Source: Moritella sp. 24
Lineage (GTDB): Bacteria > Pseudomonadota > Gammaproteobacteria > Enterobacterales > Moritellaceae
Length of the DNA stretch: 64,000 nt
Assembly (NCBI RefSeq): GCF_018219155.1
Contig: NZ_CP056123.1
Coordinates: 4,039,505-4,103,504 of the forward strand
Direction of reading: 5' to 3'
Below are positions 8,765 through 17,208 of this stretch, piece after piece; the stretch's first letter is position 1, and the number at the start of each line of letters is the position of its first letter. A model generated the notes under the pieces. It saw only the letters and a program-made list of their open reading frames with translations, was not told the origin of the DNA and made no database searches. Position numbers and translations under genes: made by a program.

Positions 8765-9508
8765 CTATTTTGGTAAATAGTCACTTTCTTGTGCCGGCCA
8801 ACCAAATTGCTCAAATAAGCCTAATACTTCTTCACCAACAGCCGCTTCGATATGTACCGGTTGTTCAGTCACAGGATGAACAAAAGACAGTGACTTGGCA
8901 ACCAGTAGTAGACGAGACAATTCAAAATTCTCACGATAAAATACATTATGGCGCCCGTCACCATGGCTAGTATCACCCACAATAGGATGAAACAAGTGCT
9001 TCATGTGACGACGTAATTGATGTTTACGACCCGTCTGTGGCTCAAGCTCCATTAAGCAGTAGCGGCTCGTCGGGTGATTTTTACTCACCGCATACGGGAT
9101 TTCAACTTGATGTAGCGGTTTATAATGCGTCACCGCTTCTTGTGCTTCTTTATCTTGCGTTGCTTGTTTATCTGCAATCTTATCTAGCTCTACTTTTAAC
9201 GCATAATCGAGCGTACCCGCTTCATTAATCCAACCACGAACCACGGCAAGGTAACGTTTAGTTAGCGCATGCGCTTGAAAAATTTCACTCATCTGCCTTG
9301 CAACTTCACTTGATAAGGCAAATAACAATACTCCAGATGTTGGTCTATCTAGACGATGAACAGGAAAAACATGTTGACCAATTTGATCGCGCACCATTTG
9401 CATCGCAAACTGAGTTTCATGACTGTCTAACCAACTGCGGTGAACTAACAAGCCAGCGGGTTTATCAATCGCGACCAAGTATTCATCTTGATATAAAATA
9501 TCTAACAT
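8765..9508 (-). CDS. truC: tRNA pseudouridine(65) synthase TruC
   Basis: TruC isomerises U65 in the T-stem of certain tRNAs. This RluA-family protein of 247 residues shows the catalytic HRLDRPTSG motif with D54, the N-terminal LVAIDKPAGLLVH strand and the downstream EPQTGRKHQLRRHM motif. There is no S4 domain, as expected for TruC. It follows yqcC by 41 bp on the same strand, the pairing seen in E. coli, so the two are probably cotranscribed. Confidence 0.93.
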   Translation of the reverse strand: MLDILYQDEYLVAIDKPAGLLVHRSWLDSHETQFAMQMVRDQIGQHVFPVHRLDRPTSGVLLFALSSEVARQMSEIFQAHALTKRYLAVVRGWINEAGTLDYALKVELDKIADKQATQDKEAQEAVTHYKPLHQVEIPYAVSKNHPTSRYCLMELEPQTGRKHQLRRHMKHLFHPIVGDTSHGDGRHNVFYRENFELSRLLLVAKSLSFVHPVTEQPVHIEAAVGEEVLGLFEQFGWPAQESDYLPK

Positions 9509-9549
9509 TATGCTCTATTACCTAACTAGCTTTATTTAACTATTTGTAT

Positions 9550-9876
9550 TTAGTTCTTTTTATTTAACAGCTGATCAAACGATAAGATCAGGGCTAATAA
9601 CTCTCGCGTATCCACAGTAAGGGATTTAAAGGCTTCTTCCGCCATCGGGTGAATAGCCATATTCTCTGGTAACGGCATCTGCATGACCACCAGCTGTTTC
9701 ATCTTCACTAAAAAAATGAACTGCAACCAATCTGTAAAATGCAAAGTATCAATACAAAAAGGGGTTGTACTCGCCAATGCTTCTGCGCTCGGCATCACCT
9801 CATTCCATAACGATTGGCTTTTTAATTCAGCTTCAATGGCTATTAATAACTGCTGAACTTGCAGATAGGTCGTCAT
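9550..9876 (-). CDS. yqcC: YqcC family protein (DUF446)
   Basis: A small alpha-helical protein of 108 residues with the DUF446 pattern (LIAIEAELKSQSLW near the start, then DTLHFTDWLQFIFLVKM). No biochemical function is established for the family. It lies directly upstream of truC on the same strand, as in E. coli, suggesting a link to tRNA modification, though that is inference from context only. The start has a GAG-type Shine-Dalgarno 9 bases upstream. Confidence 0.88.
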   Translation of the reverse strand: MTTYLQVQQLLIAIEAELKSQSLWNEVMPSAEALASTTPFCIDTLHFTDWLQFIFLVKMKQLVVMQMPLPENMAIHPMAEEAFKSLTVDTRELLALILSFDQLLNKKN

Positions 9877-10036
9877 AATATTATCTCACGAAATAAATTT
9901 AGCGGCATTATACGTCAGCAAGGGTAAGATACAAAAGCGCATAATAATCTCAATTCGCATCTTGATAGGGTTTGCGTATAATACTCCGATACTTAAGCTA
10001 CATTCAGTTCCACTTTTAACTTGGACACATTAGAAC

Positions 10037-11092
10037 ATGGCAAATATGCATACCCTTAATACGCTATCAGAATTTCTGTTACAAGCAAAAACCCAATTTC
10101 GCGTATATGATATGGGTCGTAAGATCAGCAAAATTTCTACCGACGACTTTATGCAGTTTGAATCGGCACAACGCCCTTACCCTGCACCACTGCAACGCCA
10201 TGCTCAATTTGCCATTACTTTCTGGAATAAGAACGAGAATAACCAACACTACATCTGGTTTTTAAAGTTCCCACTCGACGAACAAGGCCTGCTGATACAA
10301 GGTACACGTAATACCTTCCTAAACATGGTGGTTGAATCACTTGGTTTGATGTTAGAAAAAACCCCCAGCGAAGAAGAGCAAGAGCACCTAGCAACAAATC
10401 CATACGTGTTTAAACCAAGCACAGATAAAGTCGCAATGCTAAATGCCGTCATTAATCGTGACTTTATTCGTCCAGAAAGTAAATATTACCCTACTGCGCA
10501 TAGTTACTTCGCCAATAAACTTGGGTTTGACCAATGGCAAGAAGTCGGTGTACAAGGTATCTGTGATGTTGCCGCGCGATTAGATCGTGATAATAACACC
10601 GCTAACCTTGCCGCAGCATTACCAAAATTGCCAACTGAACCTCTATATTCGCTGTGTCTTGCTCTTGAAAACGAAGCATTACCAACCGTATTAAGCGAAG
10701 CGTTAGCAAGGTTGATTAGTCAAGAAACAGCCTTAGAAAAACCAAATGATGTACGGTTATCAATGCTCATTCGCGCCTTATCAAGCGCGCCAGCACAGGG
10801 GTTACGTACCGATCTTTATCCTGCTTTATTTAAGCACACAGATATTAGCCAAACAATCGTCGCATTAGCTGGCCGTTGCTGGCACGATTTGGCTGACGAA
10901 GCACAACTTATTGCCTTCTTTGAAGCCGCAGTACAACAGCAGCAAGGTGAAGAGTTATTCATTTACCTCTTTTCAGACCTTGTTGCAATACCAAGCCTAC
11001 GTAACAAAGTATTAGCCATGCTACGTAACCCAAATCGCAGTAATGCGCTTGGCAGTGCTATTGGCCTATTGTTTCGCCAAAAACGTAGTTAA
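10037..11092 (+). CDS. DUF3549 family protein
   Basis: A 351-residue cytoplasmic protein beginning MANMHTLNTLSEFLLQAKTQ, with no signal peptide or membrane segment. The N-terminal part (FRVYDMGRKISKIS, then QHYIWFLKFPLDEQGLL) matches what I recall of DUF3549, a family found beside truC/yqcC in Vibrio and Shewanella. The C-terminal half looks like helical repeats. No function is known. It is divergent from yqcC and heads a plus-strand run of small conserved genes (DUF3301, DUF2789). Confidence 0.75.
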   Translation: MANMHTLNTLSEFLLQAKTQFRVYDMGRKISKISTDDFMQFESAQRPYPAPLQRHAQFAITFWNKNENNQHYIWFLKFPLDEQGLLIQGTRNTFLNMVVESLGLMLEKTPSEEEQEHLATNPYVFKPSTDKVAMLNAVINRDFIRPESKYYPTAHSYFANKLGFDQWQEVGVQGICDVAARLDRDNNTANLAAALPKLPTEPLYSLCLALENEALPTVLSEALARLISQETALEKPNDVRLSMLIRALSSAPAQGLRTDLYPALFKHTDISQTIVALAGRCWHDLADEAQLIAFFEAAVQQQQGEELFIYLFSDLVAIPSLRNKVLAMLRNPNRSNALGSAIGLLFRQKRS

Positions 11093-11175
11093 AGAAAATA
11101 AGCTGTTTCGCAAAACGCAGCTAATCATTAGCGCAATACCAAATAAGACAGTCGCAATTACGGAGTGAATTTAAT

Positions 11176-11472
11176 ATGGGAAGTTTGTTAGCCATTGTGG
11201 TTGGATTTATAGGTGTGGTGATCTTTATACACCTGCGTAAACAAGCCGAATTAGCCAACGCATTGATTAAACAGTATTGTGAACAACAACAATTACAATG
11301 GCTAGCAACAGCACAAGCGGGTATTTCTTGGTTCCCACATAAGGGAAGCTTATTCCGTTATAAGTTTAATTTCGACTTTAGCAGCAATGGCGAGAACGCT
11401 TATCAAGGAACATTGATCATGGCAGGGCCAACGGTTTTACACTTTGTTGTCCCTCCTTATGCAATAGATTAG
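11176..11472 (+). CDS. DUF3301 family membrane-anchored protein
   Basis: A 98-residue protein with a single N-terminal transmembrane helix (about residues 3-20, SLLAIVVGFIGVVIFIHL) followed by a soluble domain containing FRYKFNFDFSSNGENAYQG. The layout fits DUF3301, a family of unknown role usually found after the DUF3549 gene. GGAG stands 10 bases before the ATG. The topology suggests an inner-membrane anchor with the rest in the cytoplasm, which is inference. Confidence 0.72.
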   Translation: MGSLLAIVVGFIGVVIFIHLRKQAELANALIKQYCEQQQLQWLATAQAGISWFPHKGSLFRYKFNFDFSSNGENAYQGTLIMAGPTVLHFVVPPYAID

Positions 11473-11533
11473 CCTTGATTAACTAACGTTGTTGCGCATC
11501 TCTGGCTATACTGAAAAAAAACAGCGGAGCCAG

Positions 11534-11767
11534 ATGATGTTTTTAGCCACGCAAACCTTAGAGATGTTATTCGCGCAACTCGGGTTAGATAATGATGAAT
11601 TAAGCATAAAACGTTTTATTCATCAGCATAAACTCAACGCAGGTGTCTTATTATTTGAAGCACCGTTTTGGAATGACTCACAAGCAATGTTTATTAAAGA
11701 AGCTATTTATGAAGATGCGGACTGGGCCGAGATAATTGACCAACTTGATGTCATGCTACGCAAGTAA
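11534..11767 (+). CDS. DUF2789 family small protein
   Basis: A protein of about 77 residues (MMFLATQTLEMLFAQLGLDN...) that fits DUF2789, a small family of unknown function with a conserved FEAPFWNDSQAMFIKEA segment. I place the start at ATG 11534 or 11537, because GGAG lies just upstream at 11526-11529; an ATG at 11489 in the same frame has no ribosome binding site and would add 15 residues unlike the family. It is acidic at the C-terminus and has no membrane segment. Confidence 0.68.
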   Translation: MMFLATQTLEMLFAQLGLDNDELSIKRFIHQHKLNAGVLLFEAPFWNDSQAMFIKEAIYEDADWAEIIDQLDVMLRK

Positions 11768-11827
11768 CGCCTCTGTTCATTATAAATAATTTAAATCACA
11801 CAACCGAGAAACTAAGGAAGGAATACC

Positions 11828-12157
11828 ATGAGCCTACAACATATTGCTGATGCCGCAAACCAATTGGCTCGAGAAGGAAAAAAACCCTCTGTTGCACTGA
11901 TTAAATCACGGATCTCACAACCAGCCAGTTTACGCGAGATTATCGAAACATTGAAAACATGGCAGTTTAATCCAAATGCGGACATACCAACAAACGACAG
12001 CCCTGCGGTAACAACAACGGATGTAGCAGACCCAACTGCTGCGCTTATTGCTGATGCAATCGCGTCTGTACGTGAAGAGTTCGCGCCACTACGCCAAGAA
12101 GTGACAGAACTAAAAGCTGAAATAGCAGCATTAAAAAAAGCCCTATTAACACAATAA
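11828..12157 (+). CDS. Small protein with KfrA_N-like N-terminus and coiled-coil tail
   Basis: A 109-residue product. Residues about 1-48 (HIADAANQLAREGKKPSVAL then SLREIIETLKTWQFNP) resemble the winged-helix N-terminal domain of plasmid KfrA proteins, in which a helix-turn-helix precedes a W-containing helix. An Ala/Thr-rich linker follows, then a heptad-rich coiled coil (EEFAPLRQEVTELKAEIAAL). An AAGGAAGG Shine-Dalgarno supports the start. This could be a small DNA-binding or scaffold protein, but the domain match is from memory and weak. Confidence 0.5.
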   Translation: MSLQHIADAANQLAREGKKPSVALIKSRISQPASLREIIETLKTWQFNPNADIPTNDSPAVTTTDVADPTAALIADAIASVREEFAPLRQEVTELKAEIAALKKALLTQ

Positions 12158-12249
12158 CGACCAATACAATTACCCAACCAACACGCTACTGATGAGTATG
12201 ACTTAACACTAAGTGATACAACAATCAGTAGTCGTCATGAGAGACTACT

Positions 12250-13023
12250 TTGTTTACTGCTGAACTCACTTTTGAATGTTACCAAGACACCACCATTGAT
12301 GCTGTTGATGGTGCCATCACTCAACTTATTGATGCATTACGTTACAACGGACAAATATTAGGACGTGAATTTCCGACCAGTATGGATGATGGCGTATTTA
12401 TCACCCGCGTGGTGTGTCCAGAGGAAGAAAGTTTACACCCACGAAATCACTCTTCAATTGTTGAGAAGCGCTTACAAAATTTAAGTGAAGCCGGATTACT
12501 TGCACCTAAAATTCGACTGACAGGCATGGATTTACATTCTGATAATACCGATCCTTGCCAGCACCCTGAATGGCAAGTGTTATACACCCATTACCTCAGT
12601 ACCTGTTCACCCCTGCGCTGTGGTGAACACCTTGCACCAATTCCACTTTACAAAATACCGAATCCGAAAGCAGACGATCACCAAGCGTTATTACGTTGGC
12701 AAGTAGATTGGAGTTCAACAGATGAATTGCAAATGCATGGCACCACGTTACAACAAGCATGTAGTGATGTATTAACAGATATAAACAGCCCTTTAAATAA
12801 TACCGGTTGGCAATTGGCTAAAAATATAGAACAACAAACCAACATTCCAACGTATTATTATCTTTACCATTTAGCAGATAAAACTGAAACAGAAAGTGAT
12901 GTGAAAACTGAACCGCGCTGTTGTCCAAGCTGTGGTGATGAATGGAAACTGACAACACCATTACACGGTATTTTTGATTTTAAATGCGAGCCTTGCCGCT
13001 TATTATCGAATCTACCTTGGTAA
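12250..13023 (+). CDS. DUF2310 family Zn-ribbon-containing protein
   Basis: A 257-residue cytoplasmic protein with a C-terminal zinc ribbon: CCPSCGD near residue 223 and CEPC near 247 provide two CxxC knuckles. The rest agrees with DUF2310, a family without a known activity. No ATG is available near the N-terminus; translation most likely begins at TTG 12250 (MFTAELTFECYQ) behind a weak GAGAG, and the next in-frame ATG would remove more than 40 conserved residues. It is convergent with syd. Confidence 0.75.
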   Translation: MFTAELTFECYQDTTIDAVDGAITQLIDALRYNGQILGREFPTSMDDGVFITRVVCPEEESLHPRNHSSIVEKRLQNLSEAGLLAPKIRLTGMDLHSDNTDPCQHPEWQVLYTHYLSTCSPLRCGEHLAPIPLYKIPNPKADDHQALLRWQVDWSSTDELQMHGTTLQQACSDVLTDINSPLNNTGWQLAKNIEQQTNIPTYYYLYHLADKTETESDVKTEPRCCPSCGDEWKLTTPLHGIFDFKCEPCRLLSNLPW

Positions 13024-13035
13024 ACTAAATATCAT

Positions 13036-13085
13036 GGCGCTGCTACTATGATGATCAACATTATAATCAATATAGTAACAGCGCC
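13036..13085. repeat. Long imperfect inverted repeat between convergent genes
   Basis: GGCGCTG-c-TACTAT (13036-13049) pairs with ATAGTA-a-CAGCGCC (13072-13085), a 13-bp stem with one mismatch and a 22-base loop. It lies between the convergent DUF2310 and syd genes and may end both transcripts, but neither side has a T-run. Confidence 0.65.
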
Positions 13086-13131
13086 AATATCGACCTCACC
13101 TTACGATAAAGTACTTATTGTTCAATGCTAT

Positions 13132-13701
13132 TTATTGAACAGGTAAGACCGGTGTTAGCATATCAATAAAGCTAGCCAGATCTGGCGCTAATACCGCTGT
13201 AATACCTTTACCTAATGTTTCACGTACAACTTCACCACTCACATTGTCTAATGCAATAATTTGCATATCATCAGCACAACTCGCAATGAACAAGGTTGGT
13301 GGTTGCTTTAATGTTTTTTTCATCATCAAATGTGCAATCATATTTTCTTGTAATCGATCAAAATCATCAGCACTCCACACTTGCACCAACTCAATGACCT
13401 CATCATTAAAGCTCGCAGGCATGTGGTCACTAAAGTAAGCACCAAAAAAATCAGCTATCTGTGGGTCAAGATCGATATTTAGCGCTGACTCAATATTATT
13501 AAATGACGTTATCTCCTCACGCTTTACTGGCAACCACGCTTTATGACCAGCAAGTAACGACATACTACTCGATGCTTCAATAAAACACGGTGAATCCCAC
13601 TCCGAATCGAATTCTTGTTGTGGTACGAAATCTTGTGCTTGCCAAAGTTGTTCACAGCGTGCATAAAAAGCAATAAGCGCATCGGTTACAGCTACAGTCA
13701 T
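13132..13701 (-). CDS. syd: SecY-interacting protein Syd
   Basis: Syd binds SecY on the cytoplasmic membrane face and in E. coli monitors SecYEG assembly. The C-terminal half (VWSADDFDRLQENMIAHLMM and PPTLFIASC, then SGEVVRETLG) matches E. coli Syd closely. I start at ATG 13701 (MTVAVTDALIAFY), 189 residues, because GGGAA precedes it; an ATG four codons upstream has no ribosome binding site. Divergent from queF, the arrangement seen in E. coli. Confidence 0.93.
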   Translation of the reverse strand: MTVAVTDALIAFYARCEQLWQAQDFVPQQEFDSEWDSPCFIEASSSMSLLAGHKAWLPVKREEITSFNNIESALNIDLDPQIADFFGAYFSDHMPASFNDEVIELVQVWSADDFDRLQENMIAHLMMKKTLKQPPTLFIASCADDMQIIALDNVSGEVVRETLGKGITAVLAPDLASFIDMLTPVLPVQ

Positions 13702-13812
13702 TATATTTCCCATAAAAATGATTAAATCCGCTATAGCATATCACTCCGCAGTAAAATTTATTACAATCTCGCTATTGATAAGTGAATTATCTGCAACAGA
13801 CGAGAATTAACC

Positions 13813-14667
13813 ATGACACCAGCAAACCGTTACCAAGATTCAACGGCACTAGACAAGTTAAACCTAGGGCAAAAAACGGAGTATATCTCTCAATACCAAC
13901 CAAGCTTGTTACAACCAGTACCAAGACAACTGAATCGTGATGATCTGGCATTATCAGATCAACTGCCATTCACTGGTTGTGACCTATGGAATTTATATGA
14001 ACTGTCTTGGTTAAATAGCAAAGGGAAACCTATCGTTGCCGTTGCAGAAGTGAAAGTTTGTGCGACATCAGTAAATTTAATCGAATCAAAATCATTCAAA
14101 CTGTACTTAAACAGCTTTAACCAAACACGCTTTAGCTCAACAACTGAAGTAACTGAAACCTTACAGCGCGATCTAGCGAACTGTGCTCAAGGCCCTGTTG
14201 AAGTAGTCATGTTTGATGATTTAGATACTGCGCCAAGTCAAATAACAAAAATATCAGGCACCTGTATAGACCATCTTGATATTGATGTCGACGGTTACGA
14301 ATTTAATGCTGACCTATTAAAGTCGGCTGCAGAAAGTAATGAAATCGTTGATGAAGTCGTTTACAGCCATTTATTGAAATCAAATTGTTTGGTAACGAAC
14401 CAACCAGATTGGGGCAGTGTTTATATTGCTTACCAAGGGAAAAAAATAGATCAAGAAGCGTTATTACGCTATTTAATCTCATTCCGTCAGCATAATGAAT
14501 TTCATGAACAGTGCGTAGAACGTATTTTCACCGACATCATGCACTTTTGTAAACCAGAGCAATTGACTGTATATGCACGCTATACCCGTAGGGGTGGGCT
14601 GGATATCAATCCATTTAGAACCAATTGTGATGCTAAAATAGAGAATATTCGCTTAATTCGCCAGTAG
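13813..14667 (+). CDS. queF: NADPH-dependent 7-cyano-7-deazaguanine reductase
   Basis: QueF reduces preQ0 to preQ1 in queuosine biosynthesis. The 284-residue length is that of the long, tandem T-fold (YqcD) subfamily. The catalytic cysteine C192 and aspartate D199 are seen in [15 protein letters not shown], and the QueF motif [12 protein letters not shown] lies at about 92-103. It is divergent from syd. No preQ1 riboswitch was recognised in the 111-bp spacer. Confidence 0.96.
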   Translation: MTPANRYQDSTALDKLNLGQKTEYISQYQPSLLQPVPRQLNRDDLALSDQLPFTGCDLWNLYELSWLNSKGKPIVAVAEVKVCATSVNLIESKSFKLYLNSFNQTRFSSTTEVTETLQRDLANCAQGPVEVVMFDDLDTAPSQITKISGTCIDHLDIDVDGYEFNADLLKSAAESNEIVDEVVYSHLLKSNCLVTNQPDWGSVYIAYQGKKIDQEALLRYLISFRQHNEFHEQCVERIFTDIMHFCKPEQLTVYARYTRRGGLDINPFRTNCDAKIENIRLIRQ

Positions 14668-14735
14668 CATCCGTTAGACTGAGTATTTTTTAAATATCCA
14701 GTCATTAACAAAGCAGGTAAAATAGTTTAAGATTT

Positions 14736-14878
14736 AAATGTTGCAATTAATTCGGTCGGAAAAGTTACCTACGAGCCAAATGTTGCAACAACGACCTCAC
14801 TCAGGTGAAGGCCTGAATTAGCAACGGAACGCTAATATTAATAGGGACATGTAATCATAAGTATGTGATAGCAGCCCT
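14736..14878 (+). promoter_or_regulatory. Unidentified structured leader upstream of TPR gene
   Basis: The stretch before the TPR gene has a series of potential stems: GGTCG/CGACC (14754-14758 with 14792-14796), TCAGG/CCTGA (14801-14816) directly abutting ATTAGC/GCTAAT (14817-14836), and AGGG/CCCT (14843-14846 with 14875-14878) enclosing the upstream start-codon candidates. AAATGTTGCAA occurs twice (14736-14746 and 14778-14788). Two ATG-stop pairs (14849 and 14863) follow. It does not carry the conserved core of the c-di-GMP-I riboswitch. A cis-regulatory RNA is inferred. Confidence 0.4.
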
Positions 14879-14897
14879 TCTAGTCGATATCAAACAC

Positions 14898-17117
14898 ATG
14901 ATTTTACGTTTTGCTTATGCTCTTTTATTCCTTCTCTTTAGCACCACTGCAGGTGCCAGTTTATTTGATCAGCTGATCTTGCCCAATGAGCTAAAACACA
15001 GTCAATCAGTGCAATACAGTCAACCTTATCAATGCATTCAAATTATTGATGAGTTTTTGCAACGCCATAATAAAGATGTGATCACCGAAGTATCTCGCGT
15101 CAGTAAAATCAGAGAAAAATCGGTTACGCCTTCCGATCTTGCACTAATAAAACAACAGAAAGCCCTTTGTTACTTCTACGCTAATAATATAGACCAAGCG
15201 GTTGTCACGCTCGATAAAATGCTCGCAGATCAATCCAGTTCCATTCCTCTGCACTTAAGACAGCAAAGCTTATTAATCAAAAGTCATATTCTTGCGCAAT
15301 CAACAACGCTTGCGAATTATCAACTTGCTCAAGAAACAATTGATCAGGTCATCGAAAATGTGGATGACAACACCTACAACCCAACTGCAAATGGCTACTT
15401 CGCACTCAAAATTATTGCCGGAGAAATTGCGCTCAATCTCAATAATTATGACGAATCTATGCTGTTATTCCGTGAAGCAGAACAATATGGCCTTAAGACT
15501 CCCCTAACCAATAACGCGGCTTGGGCTGCTTACGCGATTGGTTACAATTACCAACAACAAAACAAATTAGCCTTAGCGATTAATTTCTATAACAAGGCAC
15601 AGCAAAAGCTACTTGATAACCAAGATACGCTAAATGGCTTGCTCACTAAAAAAATGAGCCTTGCCTATATTGCCCAAGATAACTTTAAATTGGCGATCAG
15701 CTTTGCCAATCAATCAGCTCAGTATTATCAAAACCTTGGTAACAAACTGCAATTATCAGACTCTTTATTAGCATTGGCTAGCATGCATCGTAAAATTAAA
15801 GAATATAACTTATCGCTCGTTTATTACTTTAATGCCTTAGATTTATTAAAAGTATTTGATGAAAAAAATAGATTAAACGCCGTTTATTTCGAAGTGGGTA
15901 AGACTTATTTGCAAATGGGTAACTTTAGCTTAGCTGAGCAATACCTCACTAATGCAGAACAGCTGTTTTACAACAATGGTCAAAATAACTTACTGCTTGA
16001 ATCACTGGTGCATTTAGCTAATTTAGCGATTCAACAACAACGCTATGACGCAGCGTTAATTCAACTAAATAAAGCACTGACCATCGCAGGACAACTTAAC
16101 AACAGTAAGCAGTTTGAAACTGTCTACCTGTATCTTGCGACCGCTTACGAAGAAACAGACCAATACGCCAAAGCACTCGATAGCTACAAACAGTTTGTAC
16201 GTTACAACAAATTATCTAATTTTGACTCTAAAAAAGCGCTACCAGTCTCAAATCAGCACAAAGAAAACAATGAAATAAAATCTCAAAAAATAGACCAATT
16301 ACAAACACAAGTAACCAAGCTGACACAGTCAAAGCATAACTTGGTTATTAATGTATTCTTGCTGGCTTCAATCATGCTCATTATTCTTTATTTGTATTAT
16401 ATCAATACGCAAAAGATGAAATTACAAAAGCAAGAGGTTGACCAATTAGAGAATAATTACAATATTCACTCGAACACTGGCTTGAATAACATCAACAGCC
16501 TAAAACAATATATACCGACACCATTACAAGAAGCCCGATTTTATTCTGATTGGGAATACTCTGATAAGCAAAACAGCGTGCATAGCTGTGCCATTATCAG
16601 CCTCGATTTCTTACAGCCTTTGCGTCAGAAATGTAGCCTTTCGATGGTAAATCAAATAGAAAGGGAATTAGGTACTTACTTATTAAAACAACTGCATGAT
16701 TCAGAACACTTATTCCAATTAAATGATACACAGTTATTATTAGTTAGAAAAGTGAACAAAAATTATGACCCAGCCATCATTGCCAATAACATTATGGACT
16801 GGTTTGAACAGTTTGATTGTCAGCTTAATTTTGATAAAGAGATTTCAATTGGCATGGTGTCTCATCCTTTCTTATTCAAATACCCTACCGCAATAGACAG
16901 TAAAAAGTTGTTAAATATAGCTACCTTAGCGTTATCAGGTGCGAACCAACTTAGTCGTAAACATAAACAAAATAGTTGGGTGCAATTAAGTGCTTTAACC
17001 TATACGCAACCTGCATTTTTTCATGGTGATGTTTGGAACCGTTCAAAACAAGCCATAGAAAAAGGCTTAGTCAAAGTGACGTCGTCAAGTGACAAAAATG
17101 ACATTAACTGGCTCTAA
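14898..17117 (+). CDS. Membrane TPR protein with degenerate GGDEF domain
   Basis: Starting at ATG 14898 gives 739 residues with a signal peptide (MILRFAYALLFLLFSTTAGA), a long TPR region (about 60-440, with repeats such as AYAIGYNYQQQNKLALAINF), a coiled stretch, one transmembrane helix (about 483-503) and a C-terminal domain shaped like GGDEF. At the active-site position stands LNDTQ (608-612), so cyclase activity is not expected. The TPRs would be periplasmic. GTG 14865 is an alternative start; neither has a good Shine-Dalgarno. It precedes an intact diguanylate cyclase by 91 bp, suggesting a sensory partner role. Confidence 0.8.
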   Translation: MILRFAYALLFLLFSTTAGASLFDQLILPNELKHSQSVQYSQPYQCIQIIDEFLQRHNKDVITEVSRVSKIREKSVTPSDLALIKQQKALCYFYANNIDQAVVTLDKMLADQSSSIPLHLRQQSLLIKSHILAQSTTLANYQLAQETIDQVIENVDDNTYNPTANGYFALKIIAGEIALNLNNYDESMLLFREAEQYGLKTPLTNNAAWAAYAIGYNYQQQNKLALAINFYNKAQQKLLDNQDTLNGLLTKKMSLAYIAQDNFKLAISFANQSAQYYQNLGNKLQLSDSLLALASMHRKIKEYNLSLVYYFNALDLLKVFDEKNRLNAVYFEVGKTYLQMGNFSLAEQYLTNAEQLFYNNGQNNLLLESLVHLANLAIQQQRYDAALIQLNKALTIAGQLNNSKQFETVYLYLATAYEETDQYAKALDSYKQFVRYNKLSNFDSKKALPVSNQHKENNEIKSQKIDQLQTQVTKLTQSKHNLVINVFLLASIMLIILYLYYINTQKMKLQKQEVDQLENNYNIHSNTGLNNINSLKQYIPTPLQEARFYSDWEYSDKQNSVHSCAIISLDFLQPLRQKCSLSMVNQIERELGTYLLKQLHDSEHLFQLNDTQLLLVRKVNKNYDPAIIANNIMDWFEQFDCQLNFDKEISIGMVSHPFLFKYPTAIDSKKLLNIATLALSGANQLSRKHKQNSWVQLSALTYTQPAFFHGDVWNRSKQAIEKGLVKVTSSSDKNDINWL

Positions 17118-17208
17118 GGTTAGATTTTAAAGCCAAACTATTTTATAGATGTATATAATAATGGTAAGCTAATATTCACCTTTGATTAAACCTATGTGAA
17201 AAGTATCC

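Noticed and set aside
14736-14878. c-di-GMP-I (GEMM) riboswitch before the TPR/GGDEF gene
   Set aside because: The conserved GGGCAAACC, GGGACGCAAAGCC and GGTAGC core is absent; kept only as an unassigned structured leader.
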